DNA of 64,000 nucleotides from Leptotrichia wadei (GTDB lineage Bacteria; Fusobacteriota; Fusobacteriia; Fusobacteriales; Leptotrichiaceae): NCBI RefSeq assembly GCF_007990545.2, contig NZ_AP019829.2, positions 2,170,001 to 2,234,000 of the forward strand, read 5' to 3'. Shown piece by piece: positions 40,867 to 49,721 of this stretch (position 1 is its first letter; each line of letters starts with the position of its first letter). The notes under the pieces were generated by a model. It saw only the letters and a program-made list of their open reading frames with translations, ran no database searches and was not told where the DNA came from. The position numbers and the translations under genes were made by a program.

Positions 40867-42522
40867 TTAATACTCTGAACATTTTATAATTAGTTGCAGT
40901 ATAAAAATTATAATTCCAAATATCATCCAAAAATTTGATTTTTTTCTTTCATAAGTTTCTTCCTTTATATTTCTGCCTTTAGAATTTTTTTCTATAAAAT
41001 ATATCAAATCGTTATCGTATTCAATTTCATAATTTTTTTCTGAAATTTTATCGCCCGCATATTCTCCCATTTCTTGCAGAAAATTCTGTGCATCTCTTAT
41101 TGTTTCTCTCCCAAGTTCGATCAATCCTGTTTCATTTAATACTTTAAATGCCCATTCCTTTGATTTGTTCCCATTTTCCTGTCTATTATTGTAATATATC
41201 ATATCACTAATTACAGGGGCATATTTCATATTAGCGGCTTTTTCATATAGCTTGTATACTTCCTCTTCACTTTTTGCAAATTCCCTACTGCATTCGTAAA
41301 GTATCCCAAGTTCATAAATAGATTTTACATCTCCCATTTCCTGCCCAATTTTATACCATTTTTCAGCTTCTTTCTTATTTTCTTCAACCGTATCAAAATA
41401 TTTTCCCAGTTCATAAGCCGCCTCTTTCACTCCTAGAGAATAAGCCTTTTTATACATATCTTTGGCTTTTTCTCCATTGCCTGCAACATAATATGATTTT
41501 GCAAGCAACAAATATCCTCTTTCATTATATTGTGCTGCTTCAAGAAATAATTTTTGAGCATTTCCATAATCTTTCTTTTCCAAAAGTTCATTTCCCTGAT
41601 TAATCAGTTCCATGTATTTTCTGTCTTTTTCATTTCCGAGCATAAATTCAATATTCTTGATTATTTCAGAATTCAATCCCATAATTTGCTTTTCATTTAA
41701 TAATTTTTCCTGCCATTCTAGTATTTTTTCTCTTTTATTCTGCTTAAAGTAAATTCTTACAAGATTGTATATTAATTCAGCATTTTTTGTATTAGCAATT
41801 TTTAGATAAATACTTTCTGCTTCTTCATAATCCTTCTTTTCTTCAGCAATTTTTCCTAGTCTAATTATTGAATTAATTTCGCCATTTTCTGCACCTGCCA
41901 CATACCAGCCTTTTGCAATTTCATCATTTCCCGATTCTTCTTCAATCAGCCCTATGTAATACATAGCCTCCTTTATTCCTGAATTATATGCCAAATTTAA
42001 TGTGTTTACAGCACTTTGGTTATCTTTCTCGCAATAATAGTAATACTTTCCAAGCTCGTAATTTGCTCTTTGGCTGAATTTCAAGGATTCAGCTATTCTA
42101 TCCCTTGCTTCTCCAAAAAATCCCGACATTATAAATATATTCGCTGTTCTAATATTTTCTTGATATTCCTCGCTTTCCTTTTTATCATATTCTATAAAAT
42201 CTTTCCCATAATCTTCTGTAACAATATCATCCAACGAAACTATCTTCACGCCAAATTTATCTACATTCGCTGTTTTTCCATTTTGTTTAGGCTCACTTTC
42301 CGAAGAAATTCTATTTTCATCATAAGCACTTTCACTAAAACTTGCTCTTTCTTCAGCTTCATATTTTTGAATTTCACGAACTTTTCTTTTTCTTTTTTCC
42401 CTTTCCTGCATTTCTCTCGAAAAGTCATCAAATTCATCCATTTTTTTACGATTTCTAAAATTCATTATTATCAAAATTACAATTCCAATAACTACGACTA
42501 ATACCGATATTAATATTTCCAT
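40867..42522 (-). CDS. membrane-anchored Sel1/TPR-repeat protein
   Basis: 551 residues. An N-terminal membrane helix (residues 1-22, ILISVLVVVIGIVILIIMNF) is followed by a charged linker, then about ten Sel1/TPR-like helical repeats from roughly residue 125 to 480, with motifs such as YELGKYY and AKGWYVAGAENGE. A C-terminal membrane helix (FWMIFGIIIFILQLIIKC) ends the protein. Sel1 repeats are protein-protein scaffolds. No enzyme domain is visible. It heads a group with a His-rich protein, a Fic protein and another TPR protein, all on the minus strand. Function unknown. Confidence 0.75.
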   Translation of the reverse strand: MEILISVLVVVIGIVILIIMNFRNRKKMDEFDDFSREMQEREKRKRKVREIQKYEAEERASFSESAYDENRISSESEPKQNGKTANVDKFGVKIVSLDDIVTEDYGKDFIEYDKKESEEYQENIRTANIFIMSGFFGEARDRIAESLKFSQRANYELGKYYYYCEKDNQSAVNTLNLAYNSGIKEAMYYIGLIEEESGNDEIAKGWYVAGAENGEINSIIRLGKIAEEKKDYEEAESIYLKIANTKNAELIYNLVRIYFKQNKREKILEWQEKLLNEKQIMGLNSEIIKNIEFMLGNEKDRKYMELINQGNELLEKKDYGNAQKLFLEAAQYNERGYLLLAKSYYVAGNGEKAKDMYKKAYSLGVKEAAYELGKYFDTVEENKKEAEKWYKIGQEMGDVKSIYELGILYECSREFAKSEEEVYKLYEKAANMKYAPVISDMIYYNNRQENGNKSKEWAFKVLNETGLIELGRETIRDAQNFLQEMGEYAGDKISEKNYEIEYDNDLIYFIEKNSKGRNIKEETYERKKSNFWMIFGIIIFILQLIIKCSEY

Positions 42523-42636
42523 ATTTTCTCTTTTCTCCTGTACTCGCTGTTATATTTACGATTTTATCCATTATCTTAAACATTATCAATTCAGAATCTA
42601 TTTTTATCATTCAATGTAAACGCTCATTATTTTTTA

Positions 42637-43032
42637 TTATTTTCTTCCAAAATCTTTTATTTTCAAAAAAATAAAAACTATCACAGCACAGAAGATAAAA
42701 AATGACACAAGATTATTAGCATTATTACTATTATCAATACAATCCTGTCTTTCCTTAGCGTCAACAATACTTTCACAATTCCTCTGTCTTGAACTTCCTG
42801 AATGAGATCCGTGGCTTCTCCAAAAAGATGACGAATTTTCTTGCTCATCATCACCAGATTTTTTAGATTTCCCATTTCCTTCTCCATCTGAATGTCCACT
42901 TGAATGCTCTCCACTACTATGTTCTCCACCATAATGTCCACTATAATGATAACTTCCACTACTTCCATGTGAATGACTATGCCCTCCACCGTGAGAATGT
43001 CCACTGCCACCTCTTCTTACTAATTTTTCCAT
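42637..43032 (-). CDS. His/Gly/Ser-rich protein with C-terminal membrane anchor
   Basis: 131 residues. The first half is low-complexity His-Gly-Ser (GHSHGGGHSHSHGSSGSYHY), a likely metal-binding tail. A short segment with paired cysteines (NCESIVDAKERQDC) follows, then one membrane helix near residues 108-126 and a basic end. A frame in another register is only a shadow. ATG follows AAAGGAG. It starts 14 nt after the Fic gene stop and is probably co-transcribed with it. No family was recognised; binding of zinc, nickel or copper is inference from composition. Confidence 0.65.
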   Translation of the reverse strand: MEKLVRRGGSGHSHGGGHSHSHGSSGSYHYSGHYGGEHSSGEHSSGHSDGEGNGKSKKSGDDEQENSSSFWRSHGSHSGSSRQRNCESIVDAKERQDCIDNSNNANNLVSFFIFCAVIVFIFLKIKDFGRK

Positions 43033-43046
43033 TTTAATCTCCTTTT

Positions 43047-43703
43047 TTATTCGCTAATTTTTTCTAATTCATTTGAAACTTCCAATTTTTTCACATCATA
43101 TTTCCCCATATTTTCATATTCATAAGACTGATTAATCCCATTCATAAACATATCTCTACTTTCCACATCTTCCGTCAAATTCTCCTTCAAAAGCATCTTT
43201 AGTTCCAAATCATTAATCACACTTCTTTTCATTGCCGATAAATAATTATTTTTACTGATATTTTGCCAATTCACACACATTCCAAGACTTTTTATCAACA
43301 TCTGATCCAGCCAAATCCTAGTAGCTCTCCCATTTCCCTCATAAAATGGATGCATTATGTTCATCTCAACATATTTCTCAACTATTTCCTCAAAAGTATT
43401 TTCAGGCATTTTAGAAACTGTCTTTAAATTATCTTCAAGATACATTGCACGACAAAATACTGTATCACCTTTCCGAATGTCATGTTTCCGTATTTTTCCT
43501 GCAGTCCCATAACATTCCTGAAACAAATACCTATTTATTTCCTTCAAGCCTTCAAAAGTTCCCACTTGAATATTTTTCAATATTCTATTATCAAACAATT
43601 CCCTTGCCCTTCTTTTACTCAAAAATTCTTCTTTGTCTTGTGAAACTAGCCTTTTTAAGATTTTGTCACTTTCATTTTCCAAAATGTATTTATTATTTAC
43701 CAT
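43047..43703 (-). CDS. Fic-domain AMPylase with C-terminal inhibitory motif
   Basis: 218-residue Fic protein. The catalytic motif HPFYEGNGR at residues 118-126 is complete, including the catalytic His118 and nucleotide-binding Gly, Asn and Arg. Fic enzymes transfer AMP or another nucleotide moiety to target proteins. Near the C-terminus SYEYEN (193-198) fits the inhibitory (S/T)xxxE(G/N) helix of class III Fic proteins, in which Glu197 would block the active site until displaced. That class is self-regulated and needs no separate antitoxin. ATG follows AAGGGGG. The downstream neighbour is the His-rich membrane protein. Confidence 0.9.
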   Translation of the reverse strand: MVNNKYILENESDKILKRLVSQDKEEFLSKRRARELFDNRILKNIQVGTFEGLKEINRYLFQECYGTAGKIRKHDIRKGDTVFCRAMYLEDNLKTVSKMPENTFEEIVEKYVEMNIMHPFYEGNGRATRIWLDQMLIKSLGMCVNWQNISKNNYLSAMKRSVINDLELKMLLKENLTEDVESRDMFMNGINQSYEYENMGKYDVKKLEVSNELEKISE

Positions 43704-43906
43704 TTATTTTCCCCCTTTTTCCTAAATATAAGTATCAAGAATAGTATATAATTTTTTTAATAATTTTTCTACCCATTTTTTATATTTTCTAGAAAAGTTC
43801 CAATCAAAATCTGAATGATTTTCAAAATATCTATTACTGTGTTTTTTACTCCTTTTTTATTTTTTATCTTAATATTTGTCGCAATATATTATAAAATTTA
43901 CGATAT

Positions 43907-43941
43907 AAAAAAGACTAGAATTTTCTGTATTTTTTCTAGCC
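43907..43941 (-). terminator. terminator of the 43949-44569 gene
   Basis: GGCTAGAA pairs with TTCTAGTC (one G-U pair), followed by T6 on the minus strand, eight nt after the stop. Confidence 0.8.
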
Positions 43942-43948
43942 TTTTCTA

Positions 43949-44569
43949 TTAGTCATTATTACAACTGCAAACCTCATCATTTAATACATGAAAAAGTACA
44001 TGCTCTGCTTCTTTATTTCCTTTACTTATTGCTAATTTTAAATATTTTATTGCTTCATTTTTATTTTCATAATAATTTAGATAAAGATATGCCAAATTTA
44101 TTAAACAATCTGTATCTTCTGTTTCTTCAAAACATTTCTGATATAATTTTTCCGCTTCTTCATATTTTTGATAAACATTTTCATATAACCCACCTAAATT
44201 ATTATATGCAAAACTACATTTTTTATCTATTGTTAATAAAAAATACTTCTCCGCATCTTCGTAATTATTCTTGTCGATATTAAGTACTCCAAGATTATTT
44301 ATTGCAACTATATTTCCTTTTTTCACTGCTTTATTAAAATATTTTTCTGCTTCTTCAAAATTATTTTCAATTTCTAAAAAATAAAATCCGATATTATTTA
44401 TAGCCATATCACTTCCTAATTTAGATGCTTTTTCAAAATATTCTAATGCTTCTTTATAATTTCCTTCTTGAAATTTCCTTTCTCCAAGTTCATTTATTGC
44501 ATAGTAATCATTTTTTAGTACTAAATTTTCTAATTCTTTATATCCTTTTTCTTTATATTCTTTATACAA
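43949..44569 (-). CDS. TPR/Sel1-repeat protein
   Basis: 206 residues if it starts at TTG 44569, which has AGGGAG at good spacing. A longer frame to GTG 44674 overlaps the upstream zinc-ribbon gene and crosses its terminator-like hairpin, although it would add a membrane helix (FYFLTLLIFIKIYYIIL). About five 34-residue repeats are visible, each with an A-x-x-N-x-G pattern (AINNIGFYFLE, AINNLGVLNID, AYNNLGGLYEN). It is a soluble scaffold-type protein; partner unknown. It shares repeat type with the larger gene at 40867 but not its domain layout. Confidence 0.7.
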   Translation of the reverse strand: MYKEYKEKGYKELENLVLKNDYYAINELGERKFQEGNYKEALEYFEKASKLGSDMAINNIGFYFLEIENNFEEAEKYFNKAVKKGNIVAINNLGVLNIDKNNYEDAEKYFLLTIDKKCSFAYNNLGGLYENVYQKYEEAEKLYQKCFEETEDTDCLINLAYLYLNYYENKNEAIKYLKLAISKGNKEAEHVLFHVLNDEVCSCNND

Positions 44570-44613
44570 TCTTATTCTCCCTAAAATAATATAATATATT
44601 TTTATAAATATAA

Positions 44614-44646
44614 GGAGAGTAAGAAAATAAAATTTCTGTACTCTCC
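44614..44646 (-). terminator. hairpin after the zinc-ribbon gene
   Basis: GGAGAGTA and TACTCTCC form a perfect 8 bp stem 10 nt after the zinc-ribbon stop. The following tract is T-rich but interrupted, so termination may be partial. Confidence 0.55.
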
Positions 44647-44655
44647 CTATAAAAA

Positions 44656-44790
44656 TTATCCTTGTTGTTGCCACATATGATTTCCGCTTGATGTATCAGG
44701 ACATCTTCCTCCTGCTTTACCACTTGGTCTTAAAGATGAATGTATTATATTACCACATGCTGAACATTGCCAAGTTACAACTGCTCCCAT
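44656..44790 (-). CDS. 44-residue zinc-ribbon protein
   Basis: ATG 44790 follows GAGAGGAGG at ideal spacing and opens a 44-codon gene starting MGAVVTWQCSACGNIIHSSL. It continues RCPDTSSGNHMWQQQG to its stop. CxxC, a lone Cys and a CPxTSSGxH segment form a small treble-clef or ribbon-like zinc site, a pattern seen in short uncharacterised bacterial proteins. A hairpin follows directly. Too short for routine gene finders, but ribosome site, composition and motif are convincing. Confidence 0.8.
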   Translation of the reverse strand: MGAVVTWQCSACGNIIHSSLRPSGKAGGRCPDTSSGNHMWQQQG

Positions 44791-44954
44791 TTTCTCACAC
44801 CTCCTCTCAATATTATTTATTATCAAATTTACCTATTTTGATAATAAATCAGTTTCTTTCTCCCTTTTTACAAATTAACTTACACAATATTAGTATAATC
44901 TTTTTTTTACTTTGTCAATAATTTGTATTTATTTTTTTGAAATTTTTTAAAAAT

Positions 44955-44992
44955 AAAAAAGGCTAATACTCCCCCCTATTTTTTCTAGCCTT
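44955..44992 (-). terminator. intrinsic terminator of the ABC-F gene
   Basis: AAGGCTA pairs with TAGCCTT, followed by a T-rich tract on the minus strand. Located about 70 nt after the ABC-F stop. Confidence 0.8.
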
Positions 44993-45060
44993 CAAAAATC
45001 ACACTCAAATTAATTCATAAAAATATAACAAATATTTTTAATTTAATAAATATTTTTTAT

Positions 45061-46995
45061 CTATAACTCAATTTCTTCCATCTCCCCACTCTTCACATCC
45101 CACTCTTCCATCTTCTCCATCTCTTCTTCTTCCAGCCTATCCAGTTTTTCCTGCACTTCCATCAGTTTTTCCATATTGTTTTCTTTTCCAGCTTTTTCGT
45201 ATTCTGCATTCAAGTTTTCTCTCATTTCTGTGATTTTTTCCATTTCCTTTTCCAGTTTTTCAATATCACGTTTCAATTTTGCGATTTTTCTTGACTGTTC
45301 CTTCTGCTCCTGATATGAAAGTTTTTTCTCTTCCTTCGTTTCGATGTCTGTTCCTTGAGAAGCTGATTTTGCTGTTTTTAGGCTTTCTTTGTAATCTTCG
45401 TAATTTCCTTTAAATTTTGTAAGACCATTTTCGTCAAGATAGTAAATTGTATTACAAACTGTGTCTAAAAAATGACGATTATGCGACACGACAAGCATTG
45501 TTCCGTCAAAATCTTCCAATGCGTCTTCTAAAACTTCAATTGAGTAAATATCCAGATGGTTTGTCGGCTCATCTAAAATTAGGAAATTTGCTCTTTGCAT
45601 ATACAATTTTAAGAATGAAACTCTAACTTTTTCTCCACCGCTCAATTTTTCTACTTTTTTCAAAACATCATTGCCTGAAAACAAGAAAGCTCCCGCAAGT
45701 GTTCGTAAATATTCTTCCGTCAAATTTAGAGAATTATTAATTTCCTGCAAAATATTGTTTGCTGGTGTCAAATCCATGTGATTTTGGTCATAGTAACCGA
45801 CTTTTACACGAGAACCGTACTCGACAGTTCCCGAATCCTGCTTCAATTTATTTACCAAAATTTTTAGCAAAGTTGATTTCCCAATTCCATTTTTTCCAAT
45901 AATTCCAACTCTTTCGCCACGAAATAGCTGAAAACTCACATTATTCAACACTTTTTTGCCATCAAAACTTTTTGAAATTCCCTTCACTTTTAAAACATTG
46001 TCCCCGGTAATTGTGTCTGTCTCAAATTTCAATTTCATTCTTTGTGGATTAAAAACAGGGTCATCCATCCGCTCAATTCTATCCAGAATTTTTTGTCGCC
46101 CTTTTGCTTGTCTAGCCTTTATTCCAGCTCGAAATCTGTCAATGTATTCTTCCATTTTCTTAATTTTTTCCTGCTCTTTTTCGTAACGCTTCATTTCCCC
46201 CTTCAAAATCATCTCTTTTTGAATGATAAACGCAGAAAAATTCCCATCATACTTATGCAATTTCTTATTCTCGATTTCAAAAATTTTGTTACAAACATTA
46301 TCCAAGAAAATTCTATCATGTGAAACAAGCAAAAACGCCTTCGCATACCGTTTCAAGTAATCTTCCAGCCACTCAATCGAAACCAGGTCCAAATGGTTTG
46401 TCGGCTCATCTAAAATTAGTAAATCTGGCTCAGATAGCAGCAATTTTGCAAGTGAAACCCTAGTCTGCTCTCCACCGCTCAAATCTTTCAGCACCAAATT
46501 GTAATATTCCTCAGTCAGCTCCAGCCCAGTCAAAATCTGCTTTATCTTATACTCAATATCATATCCGCCCTTCGCCTCATAAAGCGACGACAACTCCGCA
46601 GACTTATTAATCAATTTTTCCAGCTCATCATTTTCAGCCGTTCCCAAAAGCAAATTAACCTTTTGAAGTTCGTGCCAAATTTCCCTCTCTTCTGCAAAAA
46701 CCGACATCATCTCTTCATAAATCGTATTTTTCTCATCTGAAAACTCATGATTTTGCGACAAATATCCAATTTTCATCGAAGCACTTTTCACAATATTCCC
46801 AACTTCATTCAAATTATCTTCCGCCCCATCAATTCGCTCTCTATCAAGTAACATCCGAATAATCGTCGACTTCCCAGCTCCATTCACCCCAACAAGCCCA
46901 ATCTTATCCTTCTCCTCAATCGTAAAATTAATATCCTTCAATATATATTCCCCAGCAAACTGCTTATACACCCTATTAAATTGCACTAAACTCAT
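45061..46995 (-). CDS. ABC-F family ATPase
   Basis: 644 residues from ATG 46995 (AAGGGAA upstream; a TTG three bases earlier also opens the frame). Two ABC domains without membrane segments: GVNGAGKST, LSGGEQTR and LILDEPTNHLD in the first, and GKNGIGKST, LSGGEKVR and a second LILDEPTNHLD in the other. A basic linker near residues 255-310 and a C-terminal coiled coil rich in Glu and Lys complete it. ABC-F proteins act on the ribosome, as translation factors or in antibiotic protection. Sequence alone does not show which subtype. Single gene with its own terminator. Confidence 0.9.
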   Translation of the reverse strand: MSLVQFNRVYKQFAGEYILKDINFTIEEKDKIGLVGVNGAGKSTIIRMLLDRERIDGAEDNLNEVGNIVKSASMKIGYLSQNHEFSDEKNTIYEEMMSVFAEEREIWHELQKVNLLLGTAENDELEKLINKSAELSSLYEAKGGYDIEYKIKQILTGLELTEEYYNLVLKDLSGGEQTRVSLAKLLLSEPDLLILDEPTNHLDLVSIEWLEDYLKRYAKAFLLVSHDRIFLDNVCNKIFEIENKKLHKYDGNFSAFIIQKEMILKGEMKRYEKEQEKIKKMEEYIDRFRAGIKARQAKGRQKILDRIERMDDPVFNPQRMKLKFETDTITGDNVLKVKGISKSFDGKKVLNNVSFQLFRGERVGIIGKNGIGKSTLLKILVNKLKQDSGTVEYGSRVKVGYYDQNHMDLTPANNILQEINNSLNLTEEYLRTLAGAFLFSGNDVLKKVEKLSGGEKVRVSFLKLYMQRANFLILDEPTNHLDIYSIEVLEDALEDFDGTMLVVSHNRHFLDTVCNTIYYLDENGLTKFKGNYEDYKESLKTAKSASQGTDIETKEEKKLSYQEQKEQSRKIAKLKRDIEKLEKEMEKITEMRENLNAEYEKAGKENNMEKLMEVQEKLDRLEEEEMEKMEEWDVKSGEMEEIEL

Positions 46996-47123
46996 CAAAT
47001 TCCCTTCCTTTTCTCTATTTTTATCAAATTATTTTTTTATCCTATATTTTAATTTTATTCGTTAAATTATATCATTTTTGATATTTGTTTACAATGTTTG
47101 AGAAATTTTCAAAATATTTAAGT

Positions 47124-47152
47124 TTGACAAAAATATTAAACTGTGATATTAT
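47124..47152 (+). promoter_or_regulatory. promoter of the SemiSWEET gene
   Basis: Perfect TTGACA at 47124-47129, a 17 nt spacer and TATTAT at 47147-47152, 35 nt before the ATG. Confidence 0.7.
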
Positions 47153-47187
47153 AATACCTATAAATTTTTAAAAAAGAAGGTGATTTT

Positions 47188-47451
47188 ATGAACAAAAAGA
47201 AAATTAACACTATTGTTGGTTCAATTGGAGCATTTATTGGAGTTTTTGTGTTTATAACCTATATTCCTCAAATTATCGCTAATTTAGGAGGAGAAAAAGC
47301 TCAGCCTTGGCAACCGCTCACAGCTTCAATTTCTTGTCTAATTTGGGTTATTTACGGATGGACTAAAGAACCTAAAAAAGATTTCATCCTTATTGTTCCA
47401 AATTTAGCTGGTGTAATATTAGGATTTTTAACTTTTATTACAGCTTTATAA
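47188..47451 (+). CDS. SemiSWEET sugar transporter
   Basis: 87 residues forming one triple-helix bundle: helices near residues 8-27, 43-58 and 66-86. The PQ-loop motif YIPQII near 25-30 and the later N in the third helix (VPNLAGV) are the family's key residues. SemiSWEETs dimerise and carry glucose or sucrose by facilitated diffusion. AAGAAGGTG precedes the ATG. A single-gene unit with its own promoter and terminator. Confidence 0.9.
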   Translation: MNKKKINTIVGSIGAFIGVFVFITYIPQIIANLGGEKAQPWQPLTASISCLIWVIYGWTKEPKKDFILIVPNLAGVILGFLTFITAL

Positions 47452-47514
47452 ATTTTTATTTATAAAAAATGAAATTTACTATTAAATATTTTTATTATAC
47501 TTTTATTTAAAAGC

Positions 47515-47541
47515 AAAAAGAGGTTTTATGCCTCTTTTTTT
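47515..47541 (+). terminator. intrinsic terminator of the SemiSWEET gene
   Basis: AAAAAGAGG pairs with CCTCTTTTT around a 7 nt loop, followed by more T. Confidence 0.85.
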
Positions 47542-47602
47542 ATTTTATCAGAAATTTTTATTTATTTTTTCTAGTATATAAGCAAAAAATATGTTATTTT
47601 AT

Positions 47603-47650
47603 AAAGTTTTTCTAATATAAGTTGAAAAACTTTTTAATTTAGTATATAAT
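47603..47650 (+). promoter_or_regulatory. promoter with overlapping palindrome, DUF4143 gene
   Basis: TTGAAA at 47622-47627, a 17 nt spacer and a perfect TATAAT at 47645-47650. A perfect 10 bp inverted repeat, AAAGTTTTTC and GAAAAACTTT (47603-47612, 47624-47633), overlaps the -35. It could be an operator. Confidence 0.6.
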
Positions 47651-47682
47651 TTCTTGTATATATTAATATAGGTGGTGATAAA

Positions 47683-48897
47683 ATGATAAAAAGAGAGCAA
47701 TATTTAAAAGAAATTAGAAAATTTATGGATAAGCCGATAATAAAAGTTATTACTGGTATGCGTAGAAGCGGGAAATCTATGATTTTAAAATTAATATCTA
47801 AAGAACTTGAAGAAAAGGGAATTAATAAAGAGAATATTATTTTTATTAATTTTGAGTCTTTAATGTTCGCCGAATTTGCAAATTTTCAAAAATTATATAG
47901 CTATATTATTGAAAAATCAAAAAATTTAGCTGGTAAAATTTATATTTTACTAGATGAAATTCAAGAAGTTGCTTCTTGGGAAAAAATGATAAATTCATTG
48001 CTAGTTGACTTAGATTGTGATATTTATATCACTGGTTCGAATGCTAATTTATTATCTTCGGAATTGGCTACCTACATTACAGGAAGATATGTTGAAATAA
48101 AGGTTTTTCCTTTATCTTTTAAAGAATTTATAGATTTTTCCAAAATTCAAAATCCAGAAAAAATTTACAGCAATGAAGAATATTTTGAAAAATATTTGCA
48201 ATTTGGAGGTTTACCTGCCATCCACAATTTCAATCAAGATAAAACTTCAATTTATCAGTATTTGACTGATATTTATAATTCTGTCTTGCTAAAAGATGTT
48301 GTTGCGAGAAATAATATAAGGGATATTGAACTTTTAGAACGAATAATTTTATACATTTTTGACAATATTGGAAATATTTTTTCTGCAAAAAAAATTTCAG
48401 ATTTTTTGAAAAGCCAAGGTAGAAAGTTAAGCGTTGAAACCGTTTACAATTATTTAAAAGCACTTGAAAATGCGTATATTATTTCAAAAGTTCAAAGATA
48501 TGACATAAAAGGAAAATCCATTTTAGAAACACAAGAAAAATTTTATCTTCTTGACTTAGGTTTAAAACATTCTCAATTAGGATACAAAGCAAACGACATC
48601 GCTGGTCATCTTGAAAACATCATCTATTTAGAACTGTTAAGAAGAAAATACAATGTAAATATCGGAAAATTAAAAACAAAAGAAATTGATTTCATCGCAC
48701 AAAAAGGAGATAAAAAATTATATATTCAAGCAACTTATCTTTTAGTCTCAGAAAACACCATTGAACGAGAATTTTCTCCATTAAAAAACATTGAAGATAA
48801 CTATCCAAAATATGTTCTTTCTATGGATAATTTAGATGAATATAATATAAATGGAATTCAGCGAAAACGAATTATTGATTTTTTATTGGATTTATAA
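47683..48897 (+). CDS. AAA-type ATPase with DUF4143 domain
   Basis: 404 residues. Walker A GMRRSGKS lies at residues 25-32 and Walker B ILLDEIQEV near 95, with ITGSNA (sensor 1) near 112. The C-terminal third is a DUF4143 domain with a PD-(D/E)XK nuclease-like pattern (ELLRRKYN, then KTKEIDFIAQKG). Such proteins are widespread in bacteria and archaea and their role is not established; defence or plasmid-type functions have been suggested. ATG follows AGGTGG. Downstream lies an IS630 remnant. Confidence 0.85.
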   Translation: MIKREQYLKEIRKFMDKPIIKVITGMRRSGKSMILKLISKELEEKGINKENIIFINFESLMFAEFANFQKLYSYIIEKSKNLAGKIYILLDEIQEVASWEKMINSLLVDLDCDIYITGSNANLLSSELATYITGRYVEIKVFPLSFKEFIDFSKIQNPEKIYSNEEYFEKYLQFGGLPAIHNFNQDKTSIYQYLTDIYNSVLLKDVVARNNIRDIELLERIILYIFDNIGNIFSAKKISDFLKSQGRKLSVETVYNYLKALENAYIISKVQRYDIKGKSILETQEKFYLLDLGLKHSQLGYKANDIAGHLENIIYLELLRRKYNVNIGKLKTKEIDFIAQKGDKKLYIQATYLLVSENTIEREFSPLKNIEDNYPKYVLSMDNLDEYNINGIQRKRIIDFLLDL

Positions 48898-48926
48898 TTT
48901 TGGAATTATAGTAAAAATTTTTATTT

Positions 48927-49568
48927 TATAGTGAAACTTCTATAAAAATGACCTAGAAATATGGTATAATAATATTATGGCATATGAAAAAGATTATAGG
49001 AAAAGAATTTTAAATTTTTATTACGGAAATGGAAAAACAAAAACGTTACTTCAATTTGGCATAAACTCTGACACATTGTACGGATGGATAAAGCTTAAAA
49101 GAGAGACAGGGAAATAATCTATGAATATTATACTGGGAATACGGATGGAACAAAAGGGAAGTCACTATTGAAGGGAAAAGAAGCGGGTTAAAGTATTCAA
49201 GAATAAATCTGGTTGCTAGAAAAACAGGAAATAGATTGACAGGGAGCATGATATACAAGGAAACCATGGAAAGTGAATTTTTTGAAGAATGGTTCAGGAA
49301 GATATATTTAAGAGATATTGAAAAATTAAAGGAAAATGCGATAATAGTGATGGATAATGCTAGATTTCATAGAAAAAGGGTATTAAAAAAGATAATAAAG
49401 GAAACAAGGCAGCATCTGTTATTTCTTCCATATAATCCGATAGAAAAAGTATGGACTAATATCAAGAAGAAATTAAAAGAGATAACCCATAACTTTAATA
49501 CACTTGAAGAAGCAATTACTGCTGTTTTATTTGATAAATCAGTTCAATTTTAAACAGGTTTTACTATA
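48927..49568 (+). mobile_element. IS630-family remnant, copy 1
   Basis: About 640 bp between imperfect inverted ends, TATAGTGAAACTTC and, reversed, TATAGTAAAACCTG. An N-terminal helix-turn-helix frame from ATG 48977 (AYEKDYRKRILNFYYGNGKT) stops after 47 codons. The middle of the transposase is deleted. The C-terminal catalytic part resumes near 49157 (GLKYSRINLVARKTGN, IVMDNARFHRK) to a stop at 49553. The DDE Asp in VMDNARFH remains, but the protein is clearly dead. Confidence 0.85.
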
Positions 49569-49582
49569 CTTACTAAACACAG

Positions 49583-49721
49583 CTTTTCATCGGTATAAAC
49601 AATACAGAAATTTCACCATTTGGAAAGCCTTTGTACGTAAAGCCTGAAATTAAACATAATAATAGTAAACTTGATTTTTATCTGGAAACTGAAAAGGATA
49701 AAATTTATGTTGAGGTAAAAG
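49583..49721 (+). pseudogene. fragment of sfsA-like gene
   Basis: About 45 codons directly after the IS630 remnant encode FIGINNTEIS, then VKPEIKHNNSKLDFYLETEK and IYVEVK. These resemble the core of SfsA, including its PD-(D/E)XK-like SxxDFxL...EVK segment. Both ends are missing. The left end abuts the IS630 copy, and the right end runs into the 3' end of the convergent ydcF-like gene. This is a deletion scar; assignment to SfsA is by motif recognition only. Confidence 0.6.

Noticed and set aside
42681-43010. 109-codon ORF in a second frame across the His-rich gene
   Set aside because: It is the shifted reading of the repetitive GGNCAY-rich sequence; the 42637-43032 frame has the ribosome site and a membrane anchor.
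44570-44674. N-terminal extension of the TPR protein to GTG 44674
   Set aside because: It overlaps the zinc-ribbon gene and its hairpin, and a TTG at 44569 has a proper ribosome site. Not fully excluded because the extension would encode a membrane helix.
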